64,000 nt of DNA from Burkholderia sp. S171 (GCF_009766085.1 NZ_LMUF01000019.1:21892-85891); one strand, 5' to 3'. Counted from the stretch's first letter, positions 7,655 through 17,264 are shown. Notes: generated by a model from the sequence alone, not told the origin. Numbers and translations are program-made.

Positions 7655-9544
7655 TTAAATGTCCCGACTCACCCCGCGCAAGGCCTTAATTTGAGCAGCT
7701 TTAGCCGATAAATCTGAAAATTCGGCAATTTCTTCCGCAGTCAAGCTCGATTGCTGCGCCAGTTGATCCAGCCGATTCCTATAGCTGTCGTGACGCAACT
7801 TGACAACCGTTGCATGCAACTCTTCCGCGAGCAGCTTTTTCTGCTCTTGTACGCGTTCGTTTGCGCCTTCGTCGGCCGGATCGCGCATCAACAGGTCCCG
7901 TACATTTTCATCATAGGCGAGAATTTCCTGGAAGATATCCTCGTAAGTCGGGGCATTTGCGGCGTTTCGCAACAGATCCGACAGCATCTGGAATTCCGCC
8001 GTTTCTCCCAGTTCCCGCGCGTGCCCGATCACCTCGCTGAACAACTCGCCGTGCTCGGTCATGGCGACCAGCGTCTGCTCGCTTTCGTGATCGAGCGTGG
8101 CGTAGATGGCCGGGTACATCACCAGGTTACGCAGCGCGCGCTGTTCATGGCCCTTTACGCGACGTCGCTCGCTCTTTGGCAGCGCAGCCCGGGCAACGGC
8201 CGCTGCTCGCGAATCGATGTCACACAATGCCGCGATTTCGCCAAACGGTGTACTCAGCCGATCGGCCAGCATGTGCAGGATCTGCACGCGCAACGCGTTC
8301 GCCGGTAACGCCTGAAGCAGCGGCTTGGCGTCAAAGAGCGCCTTGGCGCGGCCTTCCGGCTGGTCGAGTTCCTTGTCGTTCAGGACTTCGTTCAGCAGGA
8401 ACTGCGACAGCGGCATCGCGCGATCGACCTGTTCGCCGAAACCATCAGTGCCGAATTCCCGCACATAGCTGTCCGGGTCGTGTTCCTTCGGCAGGAACAG
8501 GAAGCGGATCGTGCGGTTGTCGGCGGCATGCGGCAAACAGGCGTCCAGTGCACGGCGCGCCGCGCGACGGCCAGCCGAATCGCCATCGAAACTGAATACG
8601 ACAGTATCTGTCTGACGAAACAGCTTTTGTACGTGGATTGGCGTGCAAGCCGTGCCGAGCGTGGCAACCGCGTTCGCAAAACCCAATTGCGCCAGCGCGA
8701 CCACATCCATATACCCTTCGACGACCAGCGCATAGCCGAGTTCACGAATCGCCAGCCGCGCTTCAAAAAGGCCGTATAACTCGCTGCCCTTGCTGAATAA
8801 CGGCGTTTCGGGCGAATTCAGGTACTTCGGCTCGCCGCCGTCGAGCACGCGGCCGCCAAAGCCGATCACATTGCCCTTCACGTTCCGGATAGGGAACATG
8901 ACGCGTTCGCGGAAGCGATCGTATCGACGAGACTGGCCCTGGTTGTCGCTTTTCTCGCTGACGATCACCAGACCCGCTTCCACCAGATTGTCGTTCTTGT
9001 AATCGGGGAAAGCCGTTTCAAGGCTCTGCCAGCCGTCCGGCGCGTAACCGAGCCCGAAGCGCAACGCAATTTCGCCCGTCAGGCCACGCTTTTTCAAATA
9101 TTCGATCGCGTTGGGCGCGCCCCGCAACTGCTTGCGATAGAACTCGCAGGCGGTCTGCATGACTTCAGTCAACGCGACGCTGACGGCTTTGCTCGGCGCG
9201 GGCGCGTAACCTTCGCCGCCCGACCCGCCGCCCACTCCACCGCGCATCGACGGTTCCTGCGGCACGGTCAGACCGCACGACTGGGCGAGATCCTTGACTG
9301 CTTCGGGGAACGTGAGCCCGGCGTGCTCCATGAGAAAACTGATTGCCGTGCCATGCGCGCCGCAGCCAAAGCAGTGATAGAACTGCTTCGTCGGGCTGAC
9401 GGTGAACGACGGGCTCTTCTCGTTATGGAACGGGCACAGGCCCATGAAGTTCGCGCCGCCCTTCTTCAACTGGACGGACTTGCCCACCACGTCGACGATA
9501 TCGACGCGGTTCAGCAAGTCCTGAAGAAACGAATGCGGAATCAC
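7655..9544 (-). CDS. dnaG: DNA primase DnaG
   Basis: Makes RNA primers for Okazaki fragments at the fork with DnaB. The 629-residue protein has the CHC2 zinc finger at its N-terminus (C37, H40, C58, C61 in CPFH...CFGC). The catalytic core and TOPRIM domain follow (EGYMDVVAL near 275-285, FSFDGDSAG near 320). The C-terminal helicase-binding domain occupies about 450-629. Length is close to the usual 580-640. It lies between yqeY and rpoD on the minus strand, the classic macromolecular-synthesis arrangement. The short 81-bp gap to rpoD contains a TACAAT that could act as an internal -10 for rpoD. Confidence 0.97.
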   Translation of the reverse strand: MIPHSFLQDLLNRVDIVDVVGKSVQLKKGGANFMGLCPFHNEKSPSFTVSPTKQFYHCFGCGAHGTAISFLMEHAGLTFPEAVKDLAQSCGLTVPQEPSMRGGVGGGSGGEGYAPAPSKAVSVALTEVMQTACEFYRKQLRGAPNAIEYLKKRGLTGEIALRFGLGYAPDGWQSLETAFPDYKNDNLVEAGLVIVSEKSDNQGQSRRYDRFRERVMFPIRNVKGNVIGFGGRVLDGGEPKYLNSPETPLFSKGSELYGLFEARLAIRELGYALVVEGYMDVVALAQLGFANAVATLGTACTPIHVQKLFRQTDTVVFSFDGDSAGRRAARRALDACLPHAADNRTIRFLFLPKEHDPDSYVREFGTDGFGEQVDRAMPLSQFLLNEVLNDKELDQPEGRAKALFDAKPLLQALPANALRVQILHMLADRLSTPFGEIAALCDIDSRAAAVARAALPKSERRRVKGHEQRALRNLVMYPAIYATLDHESEQTLVAMTEHGELFSEVIGHARELGETAEFQMLSDLLRNAANAPTYEDIFQEILAYDENVRDLLMRDPADEGANERVQEQKKLLAEELHATVVKLRHDSYRNRLDQLAQQSSLTAEEIAEFSDLSAKAAQIKALRGVSRDI

Positions 9545-9587
9545 TTAGTGAGTTTTCTTGGTCAGACTTTCTTAAGCACTTAAGCAG

Positions 9588-9636
9588 GCTTATTTGGCAA
9601 ACTCATTTTCAAGCTTATTTCGTAAGCTTATTTGGC
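9588..9636. repeat. Three short direct repeats at the yqeY 3' end
   Basis: GCTTATTTGGC occurs at 9588-9598 and 9626-9636, and the shorter GCTTATTT at 9613-9620. The last copy contains the yqeY stop codon, so the yqeY-dnaG gap appears to hold duplicated copies of the gene's 3' end. The meaning is unknown. Confidence 0.5.
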
Positions 9637-10074
9637 GAGCGCTGCTTTGACCAGGCCCGACACCGCCGTCATATCTGCACGGCCCGCCAGCTTTGATTTC
9701 AGCACGGCCATCACCTTGCCCATGTCCTGGGGTCCTGCGGCGCCGGTCGCCGTCACAGCTGCCTGAATCTCGGCGTTGATCGCTTCATTCGACATCTGCT
9801 CAGGCATATAGGCTGCCAGCACGCCCAGCTCGGCTTGTTCCTTCGCCACCAGGTCGTCGCGTCCGGCCGTCTGGAACTGGCTGATCGAGTCCTTGCGCTG
9901 CTTGATCATTTTGTCGATGACTGCCGTGATGGCTGCGTCGTCCAGCGTCACGCGCTCGTCGACTTCGCGCTGCTTGATTGCCGAAAGCAGCAGCCGGATG
10001 GTGCCGAGGCGATCGGTTTCGCGGGCGCGCATCGCGGTTTTCATGTCGTCGGTGATCTGGTCTTTGAGGCTCAT
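9628..10074 (-). CDS. GatB/YqeY domain-containing protein
   Basis: 148 residues, helical, matching the stand-alone YqeY family that resembles the C-terminal tail domain of GatB. The YqeY signature region (MSLKDQITDDMKTAMRARET and LLLSAIKQREVDER) is at the N-terminus. A GKVMAVLKSKLAGRADM segment lies near the C-terminus. The biochemical role is not established; the tail domain of GatB contacts tRNA, so a tRNA-related role is possible. It is the first gene of the operon with dnaG and rpoD here. In related genomes rpsU normally precedes it, but rpsU is absent at this site. Confidence 0.9.
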   Translation of the reverse strand: MSLKDQITDDMKTAMRARETDRLGTIRLLLSAIKQREVDERVTLDDAAITAVIDKMIKQRKDSISQFQTAGRDDLVAKEQAELGVLAAYMPEQMSNEAINAEIQAAVTATGAAGPQDMGKVMAVLKSKLAGRADMTAVSGLVKAALAK

Positions 10075-10121
10075 CGCTTGGGAACTCTGCTGGTGCTGTG
10101 TTGAAAGAATGCGGACGTCAG

Positions 10122-10183
10122 CCGTTCATGGCGCTAAAGCAAAAACCCGCTTGGGACGTTTCCTCAAGCGGGATCATGAACGG
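10122..10183 (-). terminator. Terminator-like hairpin nested in a larger stem, upstream of yqeY
   Basis: On the minus strand CCCGCTT (10172-10166) pairs with AAGCGGG (10152-10146) and is followed by TTTTT (10145-10141), a normal intrinsic terminator. It is enclosed by a second 9-bp inverted repeat, CCGTTCATG (10183-10175) with CATGAACGG (10130-10122). It lies about 50 bp upstream of the yqeY start, between the candidate promoter and the operon. It could be a partial terminator or attenuator, or the relic terminator of a lost upstream gene. Confidence 0.7.
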
Positions 10184-10329
10184 GGTGATTCGGGTACTTT
10201 TTGAAGCTGGCCGGAACGACGCATAGGCAGGGTCCCGAGACTGGTCGAGTGGCCGCTCGCGGCAGGGATCGTCTTCTATCTTCATGGATCACCGCCCGGT
10301 TTCACTCATTTGCGCTCGCGCCCCGCTTG

Positions 10330-10373
10330 TGCCAATTGCCCGTCAATTGCCTACAGATTGCCTGTCAATTGCC
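10330..10373 (-). repeat. Four tandem 11-bp repeats in the operon leader
   Basis: Read on the minus strand the units are GGCAATTGACA, GGCAATCTGTA, GGCAATTGACG and GGCAATTGGCA. They begin about 15 bp downstream of the TATACT -10 candidate, so would lie at the 5' end of the transcript. The 11-bp period is about one DNA turn, which would place protein sites on one face of the helix. Confidence 0.75.
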
Positions 10374-10387
10374 GCTACGAACGAAGC

Positions 10388-10393
10388 AGTATA
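10388..10393 (-). promoter_or_regulatory. Candidate -10 element for yqeY-dnaG-rpoD
   Basis: TATACT on the minus strand. The sequence 17 bp further upstream is not a good -35. The call rests on the -10 match and on its place at the head of the operon leader. Confidence 0.4.
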
Positions 10394-10485
10394 GCAGGTC
10401 GAAACCAGGATTTCCCAGGGGAAACGGCCTTGCACGGATACCGGCCCTTACGGCTAAAAACCATACTGGTCATGCCTTTGCGGTT

Positions 10486-11697
10486 CTAGGCACGAACTAG
10501 TTCGGCCGCCGCTTTGCCCGCCGCCACGCCCGACGCCCATGCCCACTGGAAGTTGTAGCCGCCGAGCCAGCCGGTAACATCGACCGCCTCGCCGATGAAA
10601 TATAAACCCGAAACGCGCGAACTCATCATGGTCGTGGATGACAGTTCCCGGGTGTCCACGCCGCCGCGCGTGACCTCGGCCTTCCGATACCCCTCCGTGC
10701 CGTTCGGCGTGAGCGTCCAGCGCGACAGCGATTCGCCAATCTGGCGCAGCGTTTTGTCGGGAAGATCGGCGAGACGGGCATCGGTGGGGACACGCTGCAC
10801 GTCGAGCCAGGTTTGGGCGAGCCTTGCCGGCACACGTTCGGCGAGAAACGTGCCGACTTGCTTGCGCGATTCCCGCTTGGCCGCGATCAGTTCGCTGGTG
10901 GCGTCGACGCCGGGTAACAGGTCAATGCAAATGGGCTCCGACGGGTTCCAGTAGCTCGAAATCTGCAGCACGCCCGGCCCCGATAAACCGCGGTGCGTGA
11001 GCAGCAGGTCCTCGTTGAATTCCCCACGCCCGCGACCCGCGCCCGCGCTGAGTTCGACCGGCACCGACAAGCCGGATAACGCCGCGAACGGCTCCCAGTC
11101 GGCCGGCGCGAAGGTCAGTGGCACCAGGGCGGGACGGGTATCAATGAGCTTGTGGCCGAATTGCTTCGCCAGCCGATACGCGAAATCCGTCGCGCCGATT
11201 TTCGGGATCGACAGGCCGCCGGTTGCGACGACAAGCGCGGCGCTTGAAATCGTGCCCGCGTTGCTGTCGAGGAAAAACCGGGCGCCGTCGTGGCGAATCG
11301 TATCGACGGTGACTGGCCGGCGCCACGTCACGCCGCCCGCGTCGCATTCGCTTTTCAGAAGCTGGATGATCGATTCGCTGGAGTCATCGCAGAAAAGCTG
11401 GCCCTTGTGTTTCTCATGCCAATCCACACGATGACGCTTGAGCAGCGCGAGAAAATTCTGCGGCGTGTAGCGAGCAAGCGCCGAGCGGCAAAAATGCGGA
11501 TTCGCCGAGAGGAAGTTGGCCGGTCCGGCATTGATATTCGTGAAGTTGCAGCGGCCGCCACCCGAGATGCGGATTTTTTCCGCGAGCCGTTCCGCGTGGT
11601 CGATCAGGACCACCCGGCGGCCGCTTTGCGCGGCTACCGCGGCGCACATCATGCCCGCAGCGCCCGCGCCAATGACTGCAATATCGTAGGTTTCCAT
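10486..11697 (-). CDS. YhiN/HI0933-type FAD-dependent oxidoreductase
   Basis: The 403-residue flavoprotein (from ATG 11697) begins with a Rossmann dinucleotide motif, GAGAAGMMCA, and an acidic residue after the second strand (VVLIDH). Next come the HI0933 family segments EKIRISGGGRCNFTN and VVATGGLSIPKIGATDFAYR, and a C-terminal YNFQWAWASGVAAGKAAA. Family members are mostly uncharacterised; a homologue (BaiN) acts on bile acids in gut clostridia, so the substrate here is unknown. The in-frame start at 11808 would add 37 residues ahead of the Rossmann fold and is less likely. It is divergent from tsaD. Confidence 0.9.
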   Translation of the reverse strand: METYDIAVIGAGAAGMMCAAVAAQSGRRVVLIDHAERLAEKIRISGGGRCNFTNINAGPANFLSANPHFCRSALARYTPQNFLALLKRHRVDWHEKHKGQLFCDDSSESIIQLLKSECDAGGVTWRRPVTVDTIRHDGARFFLDSNAGTISSAALVVATGGLSIPKIGATDFAYRLAKQFGHKLIDTRPALVPLTFAPADWEPFAALSGLSVPVELSAGAGRGRGEFNEDLLLTHRGLSGPGVLQISSYWNPSEPICIDLLPGVDATSELIAAKRESRKQVGTFLAERVPARLAQTWLDVQRVPTDARLADLPDKTLRQIGESLSRWTLTPNGTEGYRKAEVTRGGVDTRELSSTTMMSSRVSGLYFIGEAVDVTGWLGGYNFQWAWASGVAAGKAAAELVRA

Positions 11698-11808
11698 GGC
11701 GCGCATTGTAACGGGTGGTGTGCTTGGGTTCGAGGGGATTGGACTGCGGGCGACGGTGTAATCGTCCTGGAGCAACGCCGTCGGGCGAACGAGCCTAAAC
11801 CCGCCCAC

Positions 11809-11817
11809 TGCTATACT
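11809..11817 (+). promoter_or_regulatory. Extended -10 promoter for tsaD
   Basis: TGCTATACT is an extended -10 (TGn plus TATACT), 29 bp before the tsaD ATG. No strong -35 is seen, which is usual for extended -10 promoters. Confidence 0.5.
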
Positions 11818-11845
11818 CGTTTGTTAATCCAAACACCTCTGCCCC

Positions 11846-12874
11846 ATGCTTGTTCTAGGCATCGAAAGTTCCTGCGACGAAACCGGCCTTGCGCTCTACG
11901 ACACCGACCGCGGCCTGCTTTCGCACGCGCTGCATTCGCAAATCGCCATGCATCGGGAATACGGCGGTGTAGTGCCGGAACTCGCCTCTCGCGACCACAT
12001 CCGCCGGGCATTGCCACTCCTCGAACAGGTCATGGCGGAAGCCGGCACGGTGCCAACGGATATCGACGCTATTGCGTTCACGCAAGGACCTGGTCTAGCC
12101 GGAGCGCTGCTGGTGGGCGCGAGCATTGCCAATGCATTAGCCATGGCGTGGGACTTGCCGACCGTCGGGATTCATCATCTGGAAGGGCATCTGCTGTCGC
12201 CGCTGCTGGTGAGCGAGCCGCCGCCGTTTCCGTTCGTCGCGTTATTGGTGTCGGGCGGCCATACGCAATTGATGCGCGTAACCGACGTAGGTGAGTATGA
12301 AACGCTCGGAGAGACGCTGGACGACGCCGCCGGCGAAGCCTTCGACAAAACCGCAAAACTGCTGGGCCTCGGTTATCCGGGCGGCCCGGAAGTCTCGCGG
12401 CTCGCCGAATTCGGTACATCCGGCGCAGTTAAACTGCCGCGCCCGATGCTGCATTCCGGCGATCTGGATTTCAGCTTCAGCGGATTAAAAACCGCAGTAC
12501 TGACGCACAGCCGCAAGCTTGGCGCGAACATCTGCGAGCAATCGAAAGCGGATCTGGCGCGAGGTTTTGTCGATGCGGCCGTCGATGTGCTGACTACGAA
12601 ATCGATCGCGGCATTAAAGCAGACGGGCCTGAACCGGCTGGTCGTGGCCGGCGGAGTGGGCGCGAACCGGCAATTGCGCGAGGCACTGTCCGCCGCCGCG
12701 AAAAAGCGTCGCTTCGAAGTGCATTACCCGGATTTGGCGCTATGTACCGATAACGGCGCCATGATCGCCCTCGCCGGAGCATTGCGTCTCGCGCGCTGGC
12801 CTGATCAGGCCGTGCGCGATTATGCGTTCACGGTGAAACCGCGCTGGGACCTGACATCGCTGGCGGCTGCGTAA
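11846..12874 (+). CDS. tsaD: tRNA N6-threonylcarbamoyladenosine synthase subunit TsaD
   Basis: Transfers threonylcarbamoyl from its AMP adduct to A37 of ANN-decoding tRNAs, with TsaB and TsaE. 342 residues, the usual length. The ASKHA fold starts at once ([10 protein letters not shown]). The metal histidines H111 and H115 lie in HHLEGH. The later motifs [19 protein letters not shown] and [13 protein letters not shown] are intact. The neighbouring CAU tRNA belongs to the ANN class that carries t6A. tsaD beside the dnaG-rpoD operon is a conserved arrangement in proteobacteria; here a flavoprotein gene sits between them. Confidence 0.97.
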   Translation: MLVLGIESSCDETGLALYDTDRGLLSHALHSQIAMHREYGGVVPELASRDHIRRALPLLEQVMAEAGTVPTDIDAIAFTQGPGLAGALLVGASIANALAMAWDLPTVGIHHLEGHLLSPLLVSEPPPFPFVALLVSGGHTQLMRVTDVGEYETLGETLDDAAGEAFDKTAKLLGLGYPGGPEVSRLAEFGTSGAVKLPRPMLHSGDLDFSFSGLKTAVLTHSRKLGANICEQSKADLARGFVDAAVDVLTTKSIAALKQTGLNRLVVAGGVGANRQLREALSAAAKKRRFEVHYPDLALCTDNGAMIALAGALRLARWPDQAVRDYAFTVKPRWDLTSLAAA

Positions 12875-12915
12875 GTGGCTGCACCAACGTGAGGCGCCAT
12901 CACCGTCTCAGCGCC

Positions 12916-13734
12916 TCAAACAGCCAGAGCTGAAACCCGCTTGTCATGCTCGATCACGGCGTAGGCGCTGTGGTTGTGGATCGACTCGAAGTTCTCGGCT
13001 TCCAGCACATACGACACAATCCGTTCGTCCGCATTCAGTCGCGTGGCGACATCGCGGACGAGGTCTTCAACGAATTTGGGATTCTCGTAAGCACGCTCGG
13101 TCACGAACTTCTCGTCGGGCCGCTTCAGCAAACCCCACAACTCGCACGACGCTTCCTCTTCCGCGATCCGGATCAAGTCCTCAATTGCGACATCACCCTC
13201 GAACTCCGCCGCGATAGTCACGTGCGAGCGCTGGTTATGCGCGCCGTACTGAGAAATCTGCTTCGAGCAAGGGCAGAGGCTGGTGACCGGCACGAGCACT
13301 TTCAGCGAGATCCGCGTTTCGCCGCCACGCACTTCGCCAGTCAACGTAACCTCATAATCCATCAGGCTTTGCACGCCAGACACCGGCGCGGTCTTCATGA
13401 CGAAGTACGGAAGCGAAACCTCGATACGACCCGAATGCGCTTCAAGCTTCGCCAGCATCGACGCGAGCATGATGCGGAATGCGGCCTGGTCGAGCGGCGC
13501 GCGATGTTCGTCGAGCAAGGCGACGAAGCGCGACATGTGCGTGCCTTTTTGATCGGCGGGAAGATGAACGTCAAGATTCCAGAGACCAACGCCCGGCTGC
13601 AATTCGCCGCTGGAGGTGCGGATAGTCAGCGGGTATCGAACTGCTTTTACGCCCACGCGCTGGATTGGGATCTGCCGGACGTCGAGCGAACTCTGAACAT
13701 CGGGCATCGCAAAGGCGGGATTCATCTGATTCAT
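12916..13734 (-). CDS. folE2: GTP cyclohydrolase FolE2 (type IB)
   Basis: Converts GTP to dihydroneopterin triphosphate, the first step of folate (and queuosine precursor) synthesis. 272 residues, typical for the COG1469 IB family. It has the [17 protein letters not shown] segment (about 53-69), the metal-ligand cysteine region [14 protein letters not shown] (C154, C156) and QRSHV after it. Type IB enzymes can use metals other than zinc, useful under zinc limitation. No Zur-type site was identified. It is convergent with tsaD (41 bp apart) and follows dxs on the same strand after 119 bp, so could be read as the tail of that operon. Confidence 0.95.
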   Translation of the reverse strand: MNQMNPAFAMPDVQSSLDVRQIPIQRVGVKAVRYPLTIRTSSGELQPGVGLWNLDVHLPADQKGTHMSRFVALLDEHRAPLDQAAFRIMLASMLAKLEAHSGRIEVSLPYFVMKTAPVSGVQSLMDYEVTLTGEVRGGETRISLKVLVPVTSLCPCSKQISQYGAHNQRSHVTIAAEFEGDVAIEDLIRIAEEEASCELWGLLKRPDEKFVTERAYENPKFVEDLVRDVATRLNADERIVSYVLEAENFESIHNHSAYAVIEHDKRVSALAV

Positions 13735-13853
13735 TCTTTTTCCTTGTCCGTGGCGTAAATCTCGTCGCGCGAACCTTGGACGCCCACGGATGAAACCAGA
13801 CAGGCGTCCCCGACGCCCGTCTTCACCACACGTTCTTCAATCACGTTCTGCAA

Positions 13854-15770
13854 TCAGGCGACGCGTTTCGTCAGCTTGCCTGCATCGGTTTCGACGGCGT
13901 TATTCAGGAAGCGCTCGCGAATCGAGTTGGCAATGCCAGCACCATCCAGCCCGCACGATGCCAGCAGCTTGACCGGATCGCCGTGATCGATGAAAAGATC
14001 GGGCAAGCCCAACTGCAGCACAGGCTTGATGACCGCGCTCGCCAACAGGCTTTCCACGCATGCCGAGCCCGCGCCGCCCATGATCGCGCCTTCTTCCACG
14101 GTCACGAGCGCGTCGTGGGTGGCGGCGAGTTCACGCAGCAATTCGGCATCGATTGGCTTCACGAAGCGCATGTTCGCGACGGTGGCGTCCAGTTCCTCAG
14201 CCGCCGCCAACGCGGGGGCGACCATGGTGCCGAACGCAAGGATCGCGATGCGCTTGCCGGAACCCATTTTCTGCGTCGAGTCGCGGCGAACTTCGCCCTT
14301 GCCGAGAGGAATAGCGGTCATTTTCTTGACGATCTTCACGCCCGTGCCGGCACCGCGCGGATAACGCACGGCGGAAGGATTGGGCTGCTGCAACGCCGTG
14401 TAAAGCATCTGACGACATTCGTCTTCGTCTGAAGCCGCCATCACCGTCATGTTCGGGATGCAGCGCAGGAACGCGAGATCGTAATTACCCGCGTGCGTCG
14501 CGCCGTCCGCTCCCACCAGACCGGCGCGATCGATAGCGAATACCACCGGCAGGTTCTGTAACGCGACGTCATGGATCAACTGATCGTAGGCGCGCTGCAA
14601 GAAGGTGGAATAGATTGCGACAACCGGGCGCATGCCGTCGGCGGCAAGACCGCCCGCGAACGTCACGGCGTGTTGTTCCGCTATACCGACATCGAAATAA
14701 CGATCAGGAAAACGCTTTTCAAACTCCACCATGCCCGAGCCTTCGCGCATGGCCGGCGTGATGCCGACGACCCGCGAATCCTGCTCGGCGGCGTCGCACA
14801 GCCATTCGCCGAAGACTTGCGTATAAGTCTTCTTCGATGGCGCCGTCGAAGGCTTGATGCCTTCTGCCGGATTGAACTTGCCGGGACCGTGATAGAGCAC
14901 CGGATCGGCTTCGGCGAGTTTGTAACCCTGCCCCTTCTTCGTCACGACGTGCAGGAACTGCGGGCCGCGCAATTCCTTGATGTTTTGCAGCGTCGGAATC
15001 AGCGATTCCAGATCGTGCCCATCAATCGGACCGATGTAGTTGAAGCCAAATTCTTCGAACAACGTGGCCGGAACAATCATGCCCTTCGCGTGTTCCTCGA
15101 GCTTGCGCGCGAGGTCCAGCATAGGAGGAGCCACGCGCAGCACGCGTTCAACGCCGGCACGCGCCGCTGCGTAGAAACGCCCGGACATCAAGCGCGCGAG
15201 ATGGCGATTCAACGCGCCCACCGGCGGGGAGATCGACATGTCGTTGTCGTTCAGGATCACGAGCAGCGGCACGTCGTCGGCCACGCCTGCATTGTTCATG
15301 GCCTCGAATGCCATGCCGGCGGTCATCGCACCGTCGCCGATCACCGCGATCGAATAACGGTTGTCGCCCTGCAGTTTGCTGGCGATCGCCATGCCGAGCG
15401 CCGCCGAAATCGACGTGCTGGAATGCGCGGTGCCAAAGGTGTCGTATTTCGATTCGCTGCGGCGCGGGAAGCCGGAAATACCGCCGGCCTGGCGCAGCGT
15501 CTTCATCTGGTCGCGACGGCCGGTCAGGATCTTGTGCGGATAAGTCTGATGACCCACGTCCCACACAATTCGATCGTGCGGGGTGTCGAAGACGTAATGG
15601 AGCGCGATCGTCAGTTCGACCGTTCCGAGGTTCGACGACAAGTGCCCGCCCGTCTGCGACACGCTATCGAGCACGTAGGCACGCAGCTCTTCGGCCAGCG
15701 GTTTTAGTTCGTGGCGGTCCAGGGCGCGCAAGGCGGCCGGATCGTCGATGGTTTTCAGCAAGTCGTACAT
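13854..15770 (-). CDS. dxs: 1-deoxy-D-xylulose-5-phosphate synthase
   Basis: First enzyme of the MEP isoprenoid pathway: condenses pyruvate with glyceraldehyde 3-phosphate using thiamine diphosphate. 638 residues from ATG 15770 (E. coli 620). The N-terminus [11 protein letters not shown] matches the family. The in-frame start at 15866 would add 32 residues with no similarity. Visible motifs are the TPP loop around [21 protein letters not shown], the H-containing [14 protein letters not shown] segment, and transketolase region [17 protein letters not shown]. It lies downstream of ispA on the same strand, so product and a later pathway enzyme are co-transcribed. Confidence 0.97.
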   Translation of the reverse strand: MYDLLKTIDDPAALRALDRHELKPLAEELRAYVLDSVSQTGGHLSSNLGTVELTIALHYVFDTPHDRIVWDVGHQTYPHKILTGRRDQMKTLRQAGGISGFPRRSESKYDTFGTAHSSTSISAALGMAIASKLQGDNRYSIAVIGDGAMTAGMAFEAMNNAGVADDVPLLVILNDNDMSISPPVGALNRHLARLMSGRFYAAARAGVERVLRVAPPMLDLARKLEEHAKGMIVPATLFEEFGFNYIGPIDGHDLESLIPTLQNIKELRGPQFLHVVTKKGQGYKLAEADPVLYHGPGKFNPAEGIKPSTAPSKKTYTQVFGEWLCDAAEQDSRVVGITPAMREGSGMVEFEKRFPDRYFDVGIAEQHAVTFAGGLAADGMRPVVAIYSTFLQRAYDQLIHDVALQNLPVVFAIDRAGLVGADGATHAGNYDLAFLRCIPNMTVMAASDEDECRQMLYTALQQPNPSAVRYPRGAGTGVKIVKKMTAIPLGKGEVRRDSTQKMGSGKRIAILAFGTMVAPALAAAEELDATVANMRFVKPIDAELLRELAATHDALVTVEEGAIMGGAGSACVESLLASAVIKPVLQLGLPDLFIDHGDPVKLLASCGLDGAGIANSIRERFLNNAVETDAGKLTKRVA

Positions 15771-15896
15771 CGTCGTCCCATTTAGGAAAACTGGCGGAAG
15801 CCGTTCGGTTGTTACCCGGCGCTGTTTAAAACAGCCTGTGTAAGGAGCGCAAATTGCACCAGGCACGCCCGCCGGTCCCGCGTTTTATCGTATGTT

Positions 15897-16781
15897 TCAG
15901 TGCACCCGGTTCACAACCAGGTCAGCTAATTCCCCGAGCCGACCGGCACGCGGGCCAAAAGGCGCGAGCGCGGCGTGCGCATCGCGGCCCAGTTGTGCCG
16001 CCAGCTCGCGCGATGCATCGAGTCCGATGATCGACACGTAGGTCGGCTTGTCATCCTTCGCGTCCTTACCTGCCGTTTTGCCCAGCGTAGCCGAGTCGGC
16101 CGTGACGTCGAGAATGTCGTCTACCACCTGGAACGCAAGTCCGACTGCGGCTGCGTACGCGTCTAGCGCATTCATGGCGGCTGCATCAGGGGCTTCGCCA
16201 CAGAGTGCACCCATTCGCACGGCCGCGCGCAGCAATGCACCGGTTTTCTTGCGATGCATGGTTTCAAGTTCCGGGCGCGACAGCTTGCGGCCCACGCTTT
16301 CCAGATCGATTGCCTGGCCGCCCGCCATACCGACCGAACCGCTTGCCAGCGCCAGTTCGCGCGTAAGCGACGCCTGCTGCGCCGCGTTCAGGCCATTGTC
16401 CGCCGTCAGCACAACGAAAGCCTGCGACTGCAAAGCGTCGCCGACCAATAATGCCGTCGCTTCGTCATATTGCACATGTACCGTTGGTTTTCCGCGACGC
16501 AACGCGTCGTCGTCCATAGCCGGCATGTCGTCATGCACCAGCGAATACACATGAATCATCTCGAGCGCCGCGCTCGCCGCTTCCAGTTGCTGCGAACCCG
16601 CGCCGGTCAGCTCGCCGGCTGCGTGGCACAACAGCGGGCGAACCCGCTTGCCGCCGCCGAGCACCGCGTAGCGCATGGCTTCATGCAGTTTGGCCGGCGC
16701 GATGTCCGTTCCCGGCAAATAATGCTCCAGCGCCGTTTCAACGCGGTCAAGGCTCGCGCGCATCCATTGATCGAAAGTCAT
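15897..16781 (-). CDS. ispA: Farnesyl diphosphate synthase
   Basis: Makes C15 farnesyl diphosphate from IPP and DMAPP for quinone, undecaprenyl and hopanoid synthesis. 294 residues. The first Asp-rich motif is DDMPAMDDD (84-92) and the second is DDILD (in VVDDILDVTADS). GGGKRVRPLL near 43-51 is the IPP-binding region. The start codon overlaps the xseB stop by 4 bp, so the two are translationally coupled. dxs follows after 126 bp. Confidence 0.96.
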   Translation of the reverse strand: MTFDQWMRASLDRVETALEHYLPGTDIAPAKLHEAMRYAVLGGGKRVRPLLCHAAGELTGAGSQQLEAASAALEMIHVYSLVHDDMPAMDDDALRRGKPTVHVQYDEATALLVGDALQSQAFVVLTADNGLNAAQQASLTRELALASGSVGMAGGQAIDLESVGRKLSRPELETMHRKKTGALLRAAVRMGALCGEAPDAAAMNALDAYAAAVGLAFQVVDDILDVTADSATLGKTAGKDAKDDKPTYVSIIGLDASRELAAQLGRDAHAALAPFGPRAGRLGELADLVVNRVH

Positions 16782-17089
16782 AAGTCGTCCCCGTTATCTG
16801 CCGTTGTGCCGGCGCCCTGAGTGGCGCGCTGGACCTCGGCGGGCAGCGGTTTTAGTGTGTCGCCGTCGAGCACGCGAACTTGCTGCTCGACCTTCTCTAG
16901 TTGTTGCTGGCAAAAGCCGACCAGCGCGGCGCCGCGCCTGTACGCCGCCAGCGACTCTTCGAGGCTCAGCGCGCCGCCCTCCATGCGCGCCACGAGCCCC
17001 TCCAGTTCGGCCAGCGCCGTTTCGTAATTCTCCGGGAGCGGCGCGTTGTCCGCGCTAGCCGAGCCTTCCTGCGTTGCGGTCTTCGCCAT
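16778..17089 (-). CDS. xseB: Exodeoxyribonuclease VII small subunit
   Basis: 103 residues, slightly longer than the usual 75-85 because of a short N-terminal tail. The family segment YETALAELEGLVARMEGG followed by LSLEESLAAYRRGAALVGFCQQQL is intact. XseB forms helical arms around XseA in the single-strand-specific nuclease. It heads the xseB-ispA-dxs operon, a common arrangement in proteobacteria, although the products act in different processes. The large subunit gene is not in this window. Confidence 0.95.
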   Translation of the reverse strand: MAKTATQEGSASADNAPLPENYETALAELEGLVARMEGGALSLEESLAAYRRGAALVGFCQQQLEKVEQQVRVLDGDTLKPLPAEVQRATQGAGTTADNGDDL

Positions 17090-17264
17090 GAATCGTGGGT
17101 GTAATGTCGGATTTTGGGAAACAAGTCGGACATTCTACGGCAAAAGCTGCTTTTCCGACCTTCAGCGTGCTCTCACCCATGCCTGTGGCCTGTCTCAGGC
17201 CATTACCGCCTATCTCTGAAAAAGTGGAGAAAGGGTGTCGCCTTGCGGAACTCCTCAGCAGGAG

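Larger units (their letters stand above)
10075..10485. other. Leader/intergenic region upstream of yqeY-dnaG-rpoD
   Basis: 411 bp. On the minus strand it holds, in order, a TATACT -10 candidate, four 11-bp repeats, a 6-codon ORF (10309-10289), an unrecognised 55-codon ORF (10285-10118) and nested hairpins. A TATACT -10 followed by a long leader is compatible with the macromolecular-synthesis promoter. The rpsU gene expected here in relatives is not present in any frame. Confidence 0.6.

Noticed and set aside
10118..10285. 55-codon minus-strand ORF in the yqeY leader
   Set aside because: No similarity recognised and weak ribosome-binding site; kept only as a possible leader-peptide element in a finding, not called as a gene.
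10330..10373. CRISPR array from the tandem repeats
   Set aside because: Units are 11 bp with no spacers and no cas genes nearby.
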